Under the pieces are notes generated by a model. The model was not told the origin of the DNA. It did no database searches and was given only the letters and a program-made list of their open reading frames with translations. Of a stretch of 64,000 nt of DNA, positions 42,594-51,266 are shown piece after piece; the first letter of the stretch is position 1, and each line of letters begins with the position of its first letter. The position numbers and the translations under genes are program-made. Source of the stretch: Dongia_B soli (GTDB lineage Bacteria > Pseudomonadota > Alphaproteobacteria > Dongiales > Dongiaceae); NCBI RefSeq assembly GCF_034044715.1, contig NZ_JAXCLW010000002.1, positions 124,001 through 188,000 of the forward strand. The letters are read 5' to 3'.

Positions 42594-44299
42594 TGATAAA
42601 TCCAATTGCGCCACAGAAGCTGGATCTCGACGCAATTTTGCAGATCGCTCGGTTGCAGCTGTCTGATCAGCCGGCTGCCGATAGCCTGCAGAAAACAACT
42701 GCCTTCGAGGCGATCTTCAATCAGGCGGCAGGTGCACTGAGCAACGCGGCCTCCGTGAATATATTTGTCTTTCATGCCGAAGTACCAGCGTCAGCCAGCG
42801 CTATCAACTACCGCGACGTGACGATCGACCACAGCAAGTTCGATTATAACCGCATCGTCGAACATTGCATCAAGGCTGGACTTGCGGCACAACCGGGTGC
42901 TCGCGTCATACTCGTGACCGATGATCAATTCGGCCGTAACTTCGCCCATCCAGCCCTGGTGACGGTCCGGTTGCCGCTGGATACGGCCAGCCCTATGTAT
43001 CAACGTGTCGTCGCCATGTATGCTTACGTTCGTTCGGCGCTTTTTACGGTGCCCACCGTTTTTCTTGATGGCGACGCTTTTCTGAACGATCGCGTTGACA
43101 GAGTTTTTAAGGCGAATTTCGATGTCGCCGTAACCTATCGGCATCAAGCCGGCTTGATGCCGATCAATGAGGGTGTGCTTTTTGCCAATCCGGCAAATAA
43201 GACGGGAGTCGGTAACTTCTTCCGTTTCTATCTTGGCACCTATGATTGCTTATGCCGGCATCCTATCATTCGGGATTACTATGGCGATATCAAACGCTGG
43301 CGTGGCGGACAACTGTCGCTGAATGCTTTGGCATGCCCGCTCGGCCTGCCGAGCGAGCTGGATCAAGCTAATCTACAAGGCGCACGCATCACATATTATG
43401 CTTGCGACACCTTCAACTTTTCGATGGAAGGCGGGCAGAACTACCAGAAACACGAGCTGGACTCGAAAGTTGTTCTGCATTTAAAGGGCCGGCGCAAGGT
43501 TCTCCTGGATGCAATCGCGGAATACCAGCAGCAACGTCATCGGGCGCTGGAAAAATTGTCGCTGTCTCAGTCGATTGCCGATACCACCGTCCGTGACCAG
43601 TCGGTTCGGCCGACGGCACAAGTGCCGACCTCGTTGGCCGACCGTATCTATTCACTAGATACAACGACACCCGCTGATTATGAGCCGCCGGCAGTGATCA
43701 ACTATGCCCAGGCTTCGCTAACCGAGATCGCCGATCACTTCAAGACGGATAAGGGAACGATCAAGCATCATTACACCCGGCATTATGAGACCTACTTCTC
43801 CCCTTTGCGACAGAGGCCGGGAGTCTCCTTGATGGAAATCGGCGTCGCCTGTGGATCGTCCTTGAAAATGTGGTCGAAGTATTTTGTCAACGCCCAGGTC
43901 ACGGGTGTCGATATCAGGGAAGAATGTAAGCAGCTGTGCAAAAGATACCCGAACATATCGATCTATATCGCCGACGCTTCGAAGAAGGCGATCGACGGGC
44001 AATTTGATATCATCATTGACGACGGCTCCCATGTCAGCAGGGATATCGTGGATACCTTTCGGCTGAATTGGCCGAATTTGAAGCCAAGCGGCATCTATGT
44101 GATCGAAGACCTGAAATGCACGCATAATCCAGCATATCGTTCGCTGCTGCCGTTCGATATTCCGGAAGAGCGGTTCAACCGGCATCATTTCACCGCCATG
44201 ATCGACGACTGCTTGAAACAGATGGATTGGCGGCAGAGCGACATAGAATTCATACACTTCTATCGCGAGTTGGCTTTCATCAAAAAGGCAGCGGCGTGA
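42593..44299 (+). CDS. Fused glycosyltransferase-like / SAM-methyltransferase protein
   Basis: A 568-residue protein that looks like two enzymes joined. The N-terminal half (about 1-330) resembles nucleotide-sugar-dependent transferases, with LVTDDQFG and a DxD-type motif in TVFLDGDAFLN (Asp159/Asp161). A Pro/Thr-rich linker follows (about 335-365). The C-terminal half (about 366-568) is a class I methyltransferase of the CmcI/rhamnose-O-methyltransferase type, with YETYFSPLR, LMEIGVACGSSLKMW (about 412-426), VTGVDIR and FDIIIDDGSH. The start codon overlaps the asnB stop, so the genes are translationally coupled. Substrates unknown; a role in glycan or flagellin modification is inferred. Confidence 0.8.
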   Translation: MINPIAPQKLDLDAILQIARLQLSDQPAADSLQKTTAFEAIFNQAAGALSNAASVNIFVFHAEVPASASAINYRDVTIDHSKFDYNRIVEHCIKAGLAAQPGARVILVTDDQFGRNFAHPALVTVRLPLDTASPMYQRVVAMYAYVRSALFTVPTVFLDGDAFLNDRVDRVFKANFDVAVTYRHQAGLMPINEGVLFANPANKTGVGNFFRFYLGTYDCLCRHPIIRDYYGDIKRWRGGQLSLNALACPLGLPSELDQANLQGARITYYACDTFNFSMEGGQNYQKHELDSKVVLHLKGRRKVLLDAIAEYQQQRHRALEKLSLSQSIADTTVRDQSVRPTAQVPTSLADRIYSLDTTTPADYEPPAVINYAQASLTEIADHFKTDKGTIKHHYTRHYETYFSPLRQRPGVSLMEIGVACGSSLKMWSKYFVNAQVTGVDIREECKQLCKRYPNISIYIADASKKAIDGQFDIIIDDGSHVSRDIVDTFRLNWPNLKPSGIYVIEDLKCTHNPAYRSLLPFDIPEERFNRHHFTAMIDDCLKQMDWRQSDIEFIHFYRELAFIKKAAA

Positions 44300-44352
44300 T
44301 TATCTGAGGCGCAAGCCTAGATGATATCTGAAAAGCGCAGGGAAAGACCGTA

Positions 44353-45081
44353 ATGGCGATGAATGTTGCAGTGCTGGATGCCTTGTTAAAGGTCGCCAAT
44401 CAATTTGCCGGTGAAAAGCGTGTAGCGTCTCTCGGTTATCCGGATCTCCTCGTTACACATGAGCGATTAGTCGGTTTTTTCGGAGCGGACGTGTTAGCTA
44501 GCGCCGCGCGGCGCCCGGACCTCGACCGTATCCTTTCCTTGCACGGTCTGACCGGGCAGATGAACTGTGTTTATGATACGATAGGACTACTGGCGAGCCG
44601 CGGCATTCATATGGATTGCCTCGATATTGTTGCGACGCGAGGCTCGGAAATCGTCGTCGATCTCAACGAACAAATCCCGTCCGAACTGGTCGGACAATAT
44701 GAGATCGTGTTCGATGGCGGTACGATGGAACACTGTTTCAATGTGCCGCAGGTCTTGAAGAACATCCTGGCGATGACCAAAGTGGGCGGTTATATCGTGC
44801 ATGTGAATCCGCTGAATATGTTCAATCACGGTTTCTATTCTTTTAGCCCGACCTTCTATCATGATTTCTACAGCCAAGGCGGCCATCGGTTGGCCGCGGC
44901 GATACACGGTTTCAATGGTCCCTCTCTTGCCCCTAACGTCTTCACCTTGCCGACGGTTCAGCGCTTCGACAAGGCGCCGGAACGCGCGTCTCTCATCGTC
45001 ATTGCTCAGAAAATGGTCGAACGGGACGCGGGATGGCCGGTGCAAACTAAGTATTTGACGATGATTCCCAAACAGGCGTGA
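44353..45081 (+). CDS. SAM-dependent methyltransferase-like protein
   Basis: A 242-residue protein with class I methyltransferase features: IVFDGGTMEHCFNVPQVLKNILAMTKVGGYIVHVNPLN (about 117-154) reads as motif II-III with the usual loop. The preceding motif I region (VYDTIGLLASRGIHMDCLDI) lacks the canonical glycine-rich loop, so it may be a divergent or non-catalytic member. AGGGAAAG lies before the ATG. It follows the fused gene by 53 bases and probably belongs to the same operon. I cannot name the substrate. Confidence 0.7.
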   Translation: MAMNVAVLDALLKVANQFAGEKRVASLGYPDLLVTHERLVGFFGADVLASAARRPDLDRILSLHGLTGQMNCVYDTIGLLASRGIHMDCLDIVATRGSEIVVDLNEQIPSELVGQYEIVFDGGTMEHCFNVPQVLKNILAMTKVGGYIVHVNPLNMFNHGFYSFSPTFYHDFYSQGGHRLAAAIHGFNGPSLAPNVFTLPTVQRFDKAPERASLIVIAQKMVERDAGWPVQTKYLTMIPKQA

Positions 45082-45398
45082 GCTTGGAGCAAGATCGAGG
45101 GGTGATGCGACTATTGGCCGCTCCGTGGCCGCGGCACGGAGTTGCGGGCATGCCTGTCACTCATGAAATATGCATCTCGTTGATATAGATAACTTCTTTA
45201 TCCACTTATTTCACACTTCGAAGGCGCAATTTCACACAAAAAGATTATAAAAACACTTGAATTTTCCATTTGAATGGCGTTATTTCTGCGCTAGACGCTC
45301 TCTTGTGGCGATCTGACGAGCGCTTATATTGCATCGAAGTCGTGACCCCGCAGCGCGGCATGGTAATGCCGCCATCTGTCTATCGAGCTAACGAGATC
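45082..45398. other. Intergenic region upstream of fpr with phased direct repeats
   Basis: 317 bases without a gene. A hairpin CTCCGTG/CACGGAG (45121-45141) lies after the methyltransferase-like gene, with no T-tract. ATTTCACAC occurs twice at 45208-45216 and 45229-45237, exactly 21 bases apart, which is two helical turns. Downstream TTGAAT (45257-45262) and TATTTC (45281-45286) at 18-base spacing make a plausible sigma-70 promoter. The repeats would then be placed for an activator. Regulator unknown. Confidence 0.5.
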
Positions 45399-46172
45399 AT
45401 GAGCAATCTGAATCAAGAAACTATTTTGGATGTCCATCACTGGACCGACTCCTTGTTTACGTTCAAGGCGACGCGTGATCCGTCATTCCGTTTTCAGAAT
45501 GGGCAATTCACGATGATCGGGCTTGAAGTCAACGGTAAGCCGCTGCTGCGCGCCTACAGCATGGCGAGCGCCAATTATGAAGAGAATCTCGAATTCTTTT
45601 CGATCAAGGTGCAGGACGGTCCGCTCACCTCGCGCCTTCAGCACTTGAAAGTCGGTGACAAGATCCTGGTTGGACGCAAGCCGACAGGTACACTGCTGAC
45701 GTCCAATCTGCTGCCGGGCAAATATCTCTATTTGCTTGCGACCGGCACGGGATTGGCGCCGTTCATGAGCTTGATCAAGGACCCCGAGGTCTATGATCTC
45801 TATGAAAAGGTCATTCTGGTTCACGGCTGCCGCGGCGTGGCCGAATTGGCCTACCAGGACATCATCACCAAGGAACTGCCGAATAACGAATTTTTCGGCG
45901 AGGGTGTGCGCGATAAGCTGATTTATTATCCGACCGTGACGCGTGAGCCATTCCGGAACAGAGGCCGCCTGACCGACCTGATCGAGAGCGGTAAATTGTT
46001 CGACGATATCGACTTGCCGGAAATGAGCATCGAGCATGACCGCCTGATGCTCTGCGGCAGCCCGGCGATGCTGAAGGATATGCGCGCCATTTTCGATAAG
46101 CGCGGCTTCATCGAAGGCAGCCATGCGCAGCCGGCTCACTATGTCATCGAGAAGGCTTTCGTCGAACAGTAA
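45399..46172 (+). CDS. fpr: Ferredoxin-NADP+ reductase
   Basis: FAD enzyme moving electrons between NADPH and ferredoxin or flavodoxin, linked to oxidative stress and iron-sulfur metabolism in proteobacteria. The 257-residue form starting at 45399 has the usual length of bacterial subclass I reductases. Visible are the FAD motif RAYSMAS (about 49-55), the nucleotide-binding loop ATGTGLAPF (about 114-122), LCGSPAML (about 220-227) and the C-terminal VIEKAFVEQ typical of the family. The open frame continues 43 codons upstream, but that part has no family similarity I can see. A terminator follows. Confidence 0.93.
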   Translation: MSNLNQETILDVHHWTDSLFTFKATRDPSFRFQNGQFTMIGLEVNGKPLLRAYSMASANYEENLEFFSIKVQDGPLTSRLQHLKVGDKILVGRKPTGTLLTSNLLPGKYLYLLATGTGLAPFMSLIKDPEVYDLYEKVILVHGCRGVAELAYQDIITKELPNNEFFGEGVRDKLIYYPTVTREPFRNRGRLTDLIESGKLFDDIDLPEMSIEHDRLMLCGSPAMLKDMRAIFDKRGFIEGSHAQPAHYVIEKAFVEQ

Positions 46173-46194
46173 GCCGATCTGATTTGTATTCGTG

Positions 46195-46228
46195 CAATGC
46201 CCGGACTTGTTCCGGGCATTGTCGTTTG
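46195..46228. terminator. Rho-independent-type terminator between fpr and the convergent nucleotidyltransferase gene
   Basis: CAATGCCCGGA (46195-46205) pairs perfectly with TCCGGGCATTG (46211-46221) around the five-base loop CTTGT, followed by TCGTTTGT. The eleven-base-pair stem may serve both converging genes. Confidence 0.75.
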
Positions 46229-46248
46229 TGCCTGGGAGTTGGTCAGGC

Positions 46249-46803
46249 TTAGCTATCAACGATCTGCAACCAGGGCCACCGATCATGATAGCTTTGGGCT
46301 TTCCGCTCGAAAGCCGTTGGATCGACGCAGGCCGGATTAGCCCGTAAGAGACCGGCCTCAAGATCACTCAGGCCGTAAGGCGCAATCACGTGGAGACTGC
46401 CGTCTCCTGCTGCGGAGAGGCCAAGACAGGTGCCAAGCACCGGAAACCGGGCAATTGCGTCGCTGACAGACGACATGGGCGGGCAGGGGCAACCGAAGCG
46501 TTCCGGATACCAAAGATGGATGCGAGCCTGATTGCGAATCTCAAGAATGCCGTCAATATCCTGGAACAGGTGCGCCGCTCGCTTGATGACCCGGTCTTCT
46601 GCCTCGAAAGACAGATCCGTGTCGAAATAGAAGATATCGTAATCATTAATCTGGTCTGTTGGCGGCCGGCCGCTACGCTGGTTCAGATAAGGCTGCCAAA
46701 TACAGCCGGCAACGAGGCTGGCCTGGTCCAGCCCCAGAAAGGGCAAACGCTGCAGAATTTTGCCATTAATGGAATTGGCGAGTGCGGCGGAGATCAGATC
46801 CAT
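46249..46803 (-). CDS. Nucleotidyltransferase-family protein (DUF925 type)
   Basis: A 184-residue protein resembling the DUF925 nucleotidyltransferase family. The pattern includes AGCIWQ near the start, then DYDIFYFDTDLSFEAED (about 54-70), where acidic residues of a nucleotidyltransferase-like site lie. RIHLWYPERFG (about 94-104) and a late block with P-x-A-F-x-x-K-A-x-x-Y-x-x-R-W-P-W follow. The biochemical role of this family is not established to my knowledge. It stands alone, converging with fpr and divergent from the AMP nucleosidase gene. Confidence 0.75.
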   Translation of the reverse strand: MDLISAALANSINGKILQRLPFLGLDQASLVAGCIWQPYLNQRSGRPPTDQINDYDIFYFDTDLSFEAEDRVIKRAAHLFQDIDGILEIRNQARIHLWYPERFGCPCPPMSSVSDAIARFPVLGTCLGLSAAGDGSLHVIAPYGLSDLEAGLLRANPACVDPTAFERKAQSYHDRWPWLQIVDS

Positions 46804-46932
46804 CAGCCGAGAGTGCAGTGATCAGCGATATGATGCAAGGGAAGGTGCTTCGGCGCGATTGATTTCCATCAATATGATATCGCAATCCGAGGCTGTGCGC
46901 TAACATGGCCTAATCAGAAATAGGACGATGAC

Positions 46933-48408
46933 ATGCGCGTCGAAAAGCATACGGGCTTCCAGCGGGTTCGCGATCCGGAGGAAGCCGTCGACAGATTGAA
47001 GGAAATGCATGTTGCCGCGACGACGGCGCTTCGGGATGCGTTGGAGCGGTATCTTGTCGACGGTCAGGCGCCGAGTACGGCGGAACTCGCCCGGTTTCGT
47101 TATCCGGAATTACGGCTGACCTACCGGCCGGAAGGCGTCATGCCGGCTTCGGCCCGTGCTTATGCGAAGTTTCAGGGACCCGGTGTCTATAGCACGACAA
47201 TCACCCAGCCCGATCATTTCCGCGGCTACCTTCTCGAGCAACTGCGTCTCCTGGTGCAGGATTTTGAGGCCACTATCGAGGTGGGGCCCAGCGCGCAGGA
47301 TATTCCTTATCCCTATGTTGTTGATCATGGCGATGAGCTGTCGGGTCGTGGCGTCACGGCTCCGGAGCTTGCGCGCTTCTTTCCGGTTCCGCTTCTCGCG
47401 GCCGTTGGTGATGAGATCGCCGATGGATTATGGGAGGACCAGCCCGGGATGCCCCGGCCGCTCGCTTTGTTCGACGCGGTCCGGGTGGATTTTTCGTTGA
47501 AGCGTTTGACCCATTACATTGGCACCGATTGGCGTGCCGTGCAGCCCTGGATTTTGCTGACCAATTATCACCGTTATGTCGATCAGTTCGTCCGTTGGGC
47601 ACTTGCTCAATTGCAGGGAAATGGTCGATTTACACGTCTGGTCTTGCCGGAAAATGTGATAATCGAACGGGGCACTTCCGAGGAAGAGGCCATCGCCCGG
47701 GCCATGAACATTGCCTGGCATCGCTTCCAGATGCCGGCCTATCACTTGATCGCTGAGGACGGCCATGGCGTGACACTGGTGAATATTGGGGTCGGGCCGG
47801 CGAATGCCAAGAATATCACTGATCATCTTGCCGTCCTCCGACCGCATTGTTGGCTGATGATCGGGCATTGCGGCGGGTTGCGTCAGTCACAGACGATTGG
47901 CGATTATGTTTTGGCACATGGATATCTGCGGCAGGACTGCATCCTCGATGCCGCGGTGCCGCCCGATATTCCCATCCCGGCCTTGGCCGAAGTCCAGGTC
48001 GCGTTGCAGGAAGCTGCGGCCTCCGTTACCGGCGATCGGGGTGAAGCGCTGAAGCGCCGGTTGCGGACCGGCACGGTTATGACGAATGATGACCGCAATT
48101 GGGAGCTGCGCTGGCAGCAGGAAAGACGGCGGATCAACCTGTCGCGCGCCATTGCCGTCGATATGGAATCCGGCACCATTGCCGCACAAGGGTATCGGCT
48201 GCGTGTTCCCTATGGAACGCTGCTTTGTGTTTCCGACAAGCCCTTGCACGGGGAAATCAAGCTGCCAGGATCGGCCAATGCATTCTATGAGCGAGCTGTG
48301 GGCGAGCATCTGCAGATCGGCTTGGCGACCCTGGACCTGTTGCGTGGGCAACGCGAATCTTTGCATTCACGCAAATTGCGCAGCTTCGACGAGCCGCCTT
48401 TCCGGTAA
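46933..48408 (+). CDS. amn: AMP nucleosidase
   Basis: Hydrolyses AMP to adenine and ribose-5-phosphate, adjusting adenylate pools. The 491-residue protein has the AMP nucleosidase N-terminal domain (about 10-190, including RFRYPELRLTY) and a C-terminal purine-phosphorylase-type domain. The latter has LMIGHCGGLRQSQTIGDYVLAHGYLR (about 312-337), VDMESGTIAAQGYR (about 412-425) and LLCVSDKPLHGEIKLPG. Length is typical. A short ribosome site (AGGA) precedes the ATG. Not obviously linked to flagella. Confidence 0.95.
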   Translation: MRVEKHTGFQRVRDPEEAVDRLKEMHVAATTALRDALERYLVDGQAPSTAELARFRYPELRLTYRPEGVMPASARAYAKFQGPGVYSTTITQPDHFRGYLLEQLRLLVQDFEATIEVGPSAQDIPYPYVVDHGDELSGRGVTAPELARFFPVPLLAAVGDEIADGLWEDQPGMPRPLALFDAVRVDFSLKRLTHYIGTDWRAVQPWILLTNYHRYVDQFVRWALAQLQGNGRFTRLVLPENVIIERGTSEEEAIARAMNIAWHRFQMPAYHLIAEDGHGVTLVNIGVGPANAKNITDHLAVLRPHCWLMIGHCGGLRQSQTIGDYVLAHGYLRQDCILDAAVPPDIPIPALAEVQVALQEAAASVTGDRGEALKRRLRTGTVMTNDDRNWELRWQQERRRINLSRAIAVDMESGTIAAQGYRLRVPYGTLLCVSDKPLHGEIKLPGSANAFYERAVGEHLQIGLATLDLLRGQRESLHSRKLRSFDEPPFR

Positions 48409-48439
48409 AACCGGATGGAGACCGAACTGGCTGTCGTTG

Positions 48440-48473
48440 AAAAGAAAAGCCCTCCCGTACTGAAACGGAGGGC
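48440..48473 (-). terminator. Rho-independent terminator of the flgF-flgG-flgA-flgH operon
   Basis: On the minus strand GCCCTCC (after a short bulge, plus ACG/CGT) forms a stem closing a small loop. It runs directly into CTTTTCTTTTC. It lies about 70 bases after the flgH stop, in that operon's direction. On the plus strand it follows amn but has no T-tract there. Confidence 0.75.
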
Positions 48474-48542
48474 AAAGTGCACCGCTAGGCGGCGCTGTCA
48501 GGAACTGAAGAAAGAGAAAATAGAACTGTCGAGAGACCTGCC

Positions 48543-49322
48543 TCAGAAGGGGAACAGGACGTCGTAGAGCTGCTGGCCGTAACGCGGCTGCTGAAGGTCG
48601 CTGGACGTGCCTTTGCCGCCATAGGAGATACGCGCTTCAGCAATCTTGTCGTAGCTCACCTCATTGAGCGAGCTGATGTCTTCGGGGCGGATTACGCCGG
48701 TGACGCGCAGATCGCGCATTTCATAATTGACCCGAACCTGCTGCGAACCCTGCAGAACGAAATTGCCGTTCGGCAGGACCTGGGTGACGAGCGCGGCGAT
48801 ACGCAACTGAATATCTTCTGTCCGATTGATCGTACCGGTGCCGCTGGTGTTCGAACCGCTATCGGCCTGGACAAGAGCATTCGGATTGACGGCGTCCGGA
48901 AGGACCTTGTGCAACAAGGTTTCGTAGCCGAGGAAGTTCGGTAAATCGGCGCTATTGCTGCCGTCGCGGGCGGTCGTCGTCGCGTTGTTCAAACGAGCCT
49001 GATCTTTGATTTCGATGACCACGGTCAAAATGTCGCCGACCCGGCCAGCCCGCTGGTCTTTAAAGAAGGCGCGACTGCCCTGGCGCCACAGCGATGCGGG
49101 TTGCCGGGAATCCGAGGTCGGCGCCGGCATGGGCAGGCTGACCGGTTTATAGCCAGGCTGCGCCGTCGGGTTCTGAATGTCGGCCATGGGCGGCTCTTCG
49201 CCGATGCGGGAAACCCGATCGACCACATTGCCGCAGCCGCTGAGCAGAGTCACGAGGCTGAGGCCGGTGGCGAGCAGGGCGGTCTTGGTCATGCTCTTGG
49301 TATTGCGCGGAAAGGAATACAT
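48543..49322 (-). CDS. flgH: Flagellar L-ring lipoprotein FlgH
   Basis: Outer-membrane ring protein around the rod. The 259-residue protein has a lipoprotein signal with lipobox LLSGC (Cys30). The conserved blocks are SLWRQGSRAFFKDQRAGRVGDILTVVIEI (about 77-105), NFVLQGSQQVRVNYEMRDLRVTGVIRPEDI (about 187-216) and a C-terminus ending LYDVLFPF. I chose the first ATG (49322) because GAGGA precedes it; an ATG at 49292 would also keep a signal peptide. It is the last gene of its operon and lies 10 bases after flgA. The P-ring gene flgI is not next to it. Confidence 0.97.
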   Translation of the reverse strand: MYSFPRNTKSMTKTALLATGLSLVTLLSGCGNVVDRVSRIGEEPPMADIQNPTAQPGYKPVSLPMPAPTSDSRQPASLWRQGSRAFFKDQRAGRVGDILTVVIEIKDQARLNNATTTARDGSNSADLPNFLGYETLLHKVLPDAVNPNALVQADSGSNTSGTGTINRTEDIQLRIAALVTQVLPNGNFVLQGSQQVRVNYEMRDLRVTGVIRPEDISSLNEVSYDKIAEARISYGGKGTSSDLQQPRYGQQLYDVLFPF

Positions 49323-49332
49323 AGCCGGTTCC

Positions 49333-50403
49333 TCAGTTCATTGCCATGAGGCCAGTGGAGGGAATGATCACGGTGGCGGCATCCTTGACGACCCCCACCA
49401 ATTGCTTGTGGCTGTTGACATTCATGACGCGGATCGATTGGCCGATCGCACCATCCTCCAGGGCCTTACCCCGTACCGTCAGGCTCATTTGCGCAGTTTG
49501 GACGGCGATCGTGATCAGGCTGTTCTTACGCACGGCAGGTTGATTGATGACATCGTTGGCGCGAACCAATTGGCCAGCCGGCAGCGGTCGCTTGGCGACC
49601 CGACCGATCATCTGCTGCGCATCCGTCAAGCTGCTCGGATAAATTTGGTCGATGCGGGTTGACACCCAGTCGATGTCATTCGCCTGGATCGTGTCACCGG
49701 CGCTCACCAGACGGTTTAACACCGGCACTTCCATCTTTTCATAGACCGTGCCGATGACCTGCTGGCTGATGAGGGTCGGTCCATTGGCCGGCACCACGAG
49801 AACAGCAACGAAGCGGTTGGTGGAGGGGTCGAAATTCAACCCCTGAACGCCGACCGTGGCTTCGACATTCGTTGGCAAGGTGAACTGCAACTGGCCGCTG
49901 TCGAAGGCGATGTCCAGGTTGGCGGAGTGCTGCGTCCGCTGTTGGATAGCCTCGGCGACAGCCGCGGTGACGGTATCGGCTTTGATCAACTGCGCTTTGC
50001 GCGCCACCAGAATACGGTCGAATTTCTGGGTCTGGCTGACATCCAGGCGATAGGCGCGGGCGAGCTGATTCAAAAAGCGGTAATCCAGCGAAATCGTTTG
50101 ACCCGGCTTCGGCGCCGGTGCGACCGGCGTGTCACCGCCGCTGACCGGCTGATTGAAGAGATCGCCAAGGCGGATAACCGGTGCATCGACGACGACATTC
50201 TGCTTCATTTGCAGCGGCCCGGTGGAATCAATGTCTGCATCGGCATTCTGGTAAGCGATCTGCGTCGGCGCGTCGGCCGATGCTGGATCGGGCCACATTG
50301 TTGCGGCGCTGTCGGCCTGGCTGGCGGCGGCAGTGAAAAGAAAGCCGAAAGCCAAGCCGATCGGCGCGATGGCGAATTTGCAGGTGAAGGGGGAGGGACG
50401 CAT
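49333..50403 (-). CDS. flgA: P-ring assembly chaperone FlgA
   Basis: Periplasmic chaperone for P-ring assembly. The 356-residue protein has a signal peptide (about 1-31, hydrophobic core IGLAFGFLFTAAA). An extra N-terminal domain (about 60-215) includes VVVDAPVIRLGDLFNQPV. The C-terminal SAF-type domain has VPVLNRLVSAGDTIQANDIDW (about 226-246), IGRVAKRPLPAGQLVRANDV and the end block VRGKALEDGAIGQSIRVMN. The longer, two-part form is common in alphaproteobacteria. It is placed between flgG and flgH. Confidence 0.95.
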   Translation of the reverse strand: MRPSPFTCKFAIAPIGLAFGFLFTAAASQADSAATMWPDPASADAPTQIAYQNADADIDSTGPLQMKQNVVVDAPVIRLGDLFNQPVSGGDTPVAPAPKPGQTISLDYRFLNQLARAYRLDVSQTQKFDRILVARKAQLIKADTVTAAVAEAIQQRTQHSANLDIAFDSGQLQFTLPTNVEATVGVQGLNFDPSTNRFVAVLVVPANGPTLISQQVIGTVYEKMEVPVLNRLVSAGDTIQANDIDWVSTRIDQIYPSSLTDAQQMIGRVAKRPLPAGQLVRANDVINQPAVRKNSLITIAVQTAQMSLTVRGKALEDGAIGQSIRVMNVNSHKQLVGVVKDAATVIIPSTGLMAMN

Positions 50404-50437
50404 CTGTCAGTTTCCTCTTATCCGGCTTACGGCTTCG

Positions 50438-51226
50438 TTACGATCTCATATTGACGACGGTGCTCATCATGTCGTCGGACGCTTGCACGACTTTCGAGTT
50501 CATCTCGTAGTTGCGCTGCGCAGTGATGAGGTCCGTCATCTCGGAGACCATGTTGACGTTGGAGGTTTCGAGGAAGTTCTGCTGAATATTGCCGAAGCCG
50601 ACATCGCCCGGATTGCCGGTTATCGGTGCGCCGCTGGCCTGGGTTTCCACCAGCAGGTTGTCGCCGACTGCATCCAGGCCCGCGGGATTGATAAAGTTCG
50701 CCAACTGGACCTGACCGAGAAGCTGGGCATTCACCTGTCCCGGAATGGTCACTTCCACTTGGCCGTCGGCATTGAAGCTGATGCCGGTGGCGTCGGCGGG
50801 AATGGTGATGCCCGGAACGATGGGGAAGCCATCTGCGGTCGTCAGCTGACCGGTATCGTCCACCTTCAGCTGGCCATCTCGAGTATAGGCGGTGGTGCCA
50901 TCGGGCATGGTGACCTGCAAATAGCCGCGTCCCTTGATCGCAATTGAGAGCGGATCGTCGGTCGGCTGCAGATTGCCCTGCTCATTGATTCGATAGACCG
51001 AAACCGGTTTTACGCCGATACCGATCTGGATGCCGGCCGGCACGATCGTGCCGCTGTCGGACGACTGCGTGCCGACACGGCGCTGATCCTGATAGAGCAG
51101 ATCGGCGAATTCGGCGCGCTGACGCTTGAAGCCGGTCGTCGAGGCGTTGGCGATGTTGTTCGAAATGACTTCCACGTTGAGCTGCTGTGCCAGCATACCA
51201 GTCGCGGCGGTGGTCAGGGATCTCAT
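50438..51226 (-). CDS. flgG: Distal rod protein FlgG
   Basis: Distal rod subunit of 262 residues, the usual length. The N-terminal block MRSLTTAATGMLAQQLNVEVISNNIANASTTGFKRQRAEFADLLYQ and the C-terminal block FLETSNVNMVSEMTDLITAQRNYEMNSKVVQASDDMM are clear FlgG signatures. AGGAG precedes the ATG. It lies 40 bases after flgF and 34 before flgA. Confidence 0.98.
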   Translation of the reverse strand: MRSLTTAATGMLAQQLNVEVISNNIANASTTGFKRQRAEFADLLYQDQRRVGTQSSDSGTIVPAGIQIGIGVKPVSVYRINEQGNLQPTDDPLSIAIKGRGYLQVTMPDGTTAYTRDGQLKVDDTGQLTTADGFPIVPGITIPADATGISFNADGQVEVTIPGQVNAQLLGQVQLANFINPAGLDAVGDNLLVETQASGAPITGNPGDVGFGNIQQNFLETSNVNMVSEMTDLITAQRNYEMNSKVVQASDDMMSTVVNMRS

Positions 51227-51266
51227 CTGTTTTCTCCTGAACGATCTCTTTGCTGCGGTCCGAAGC

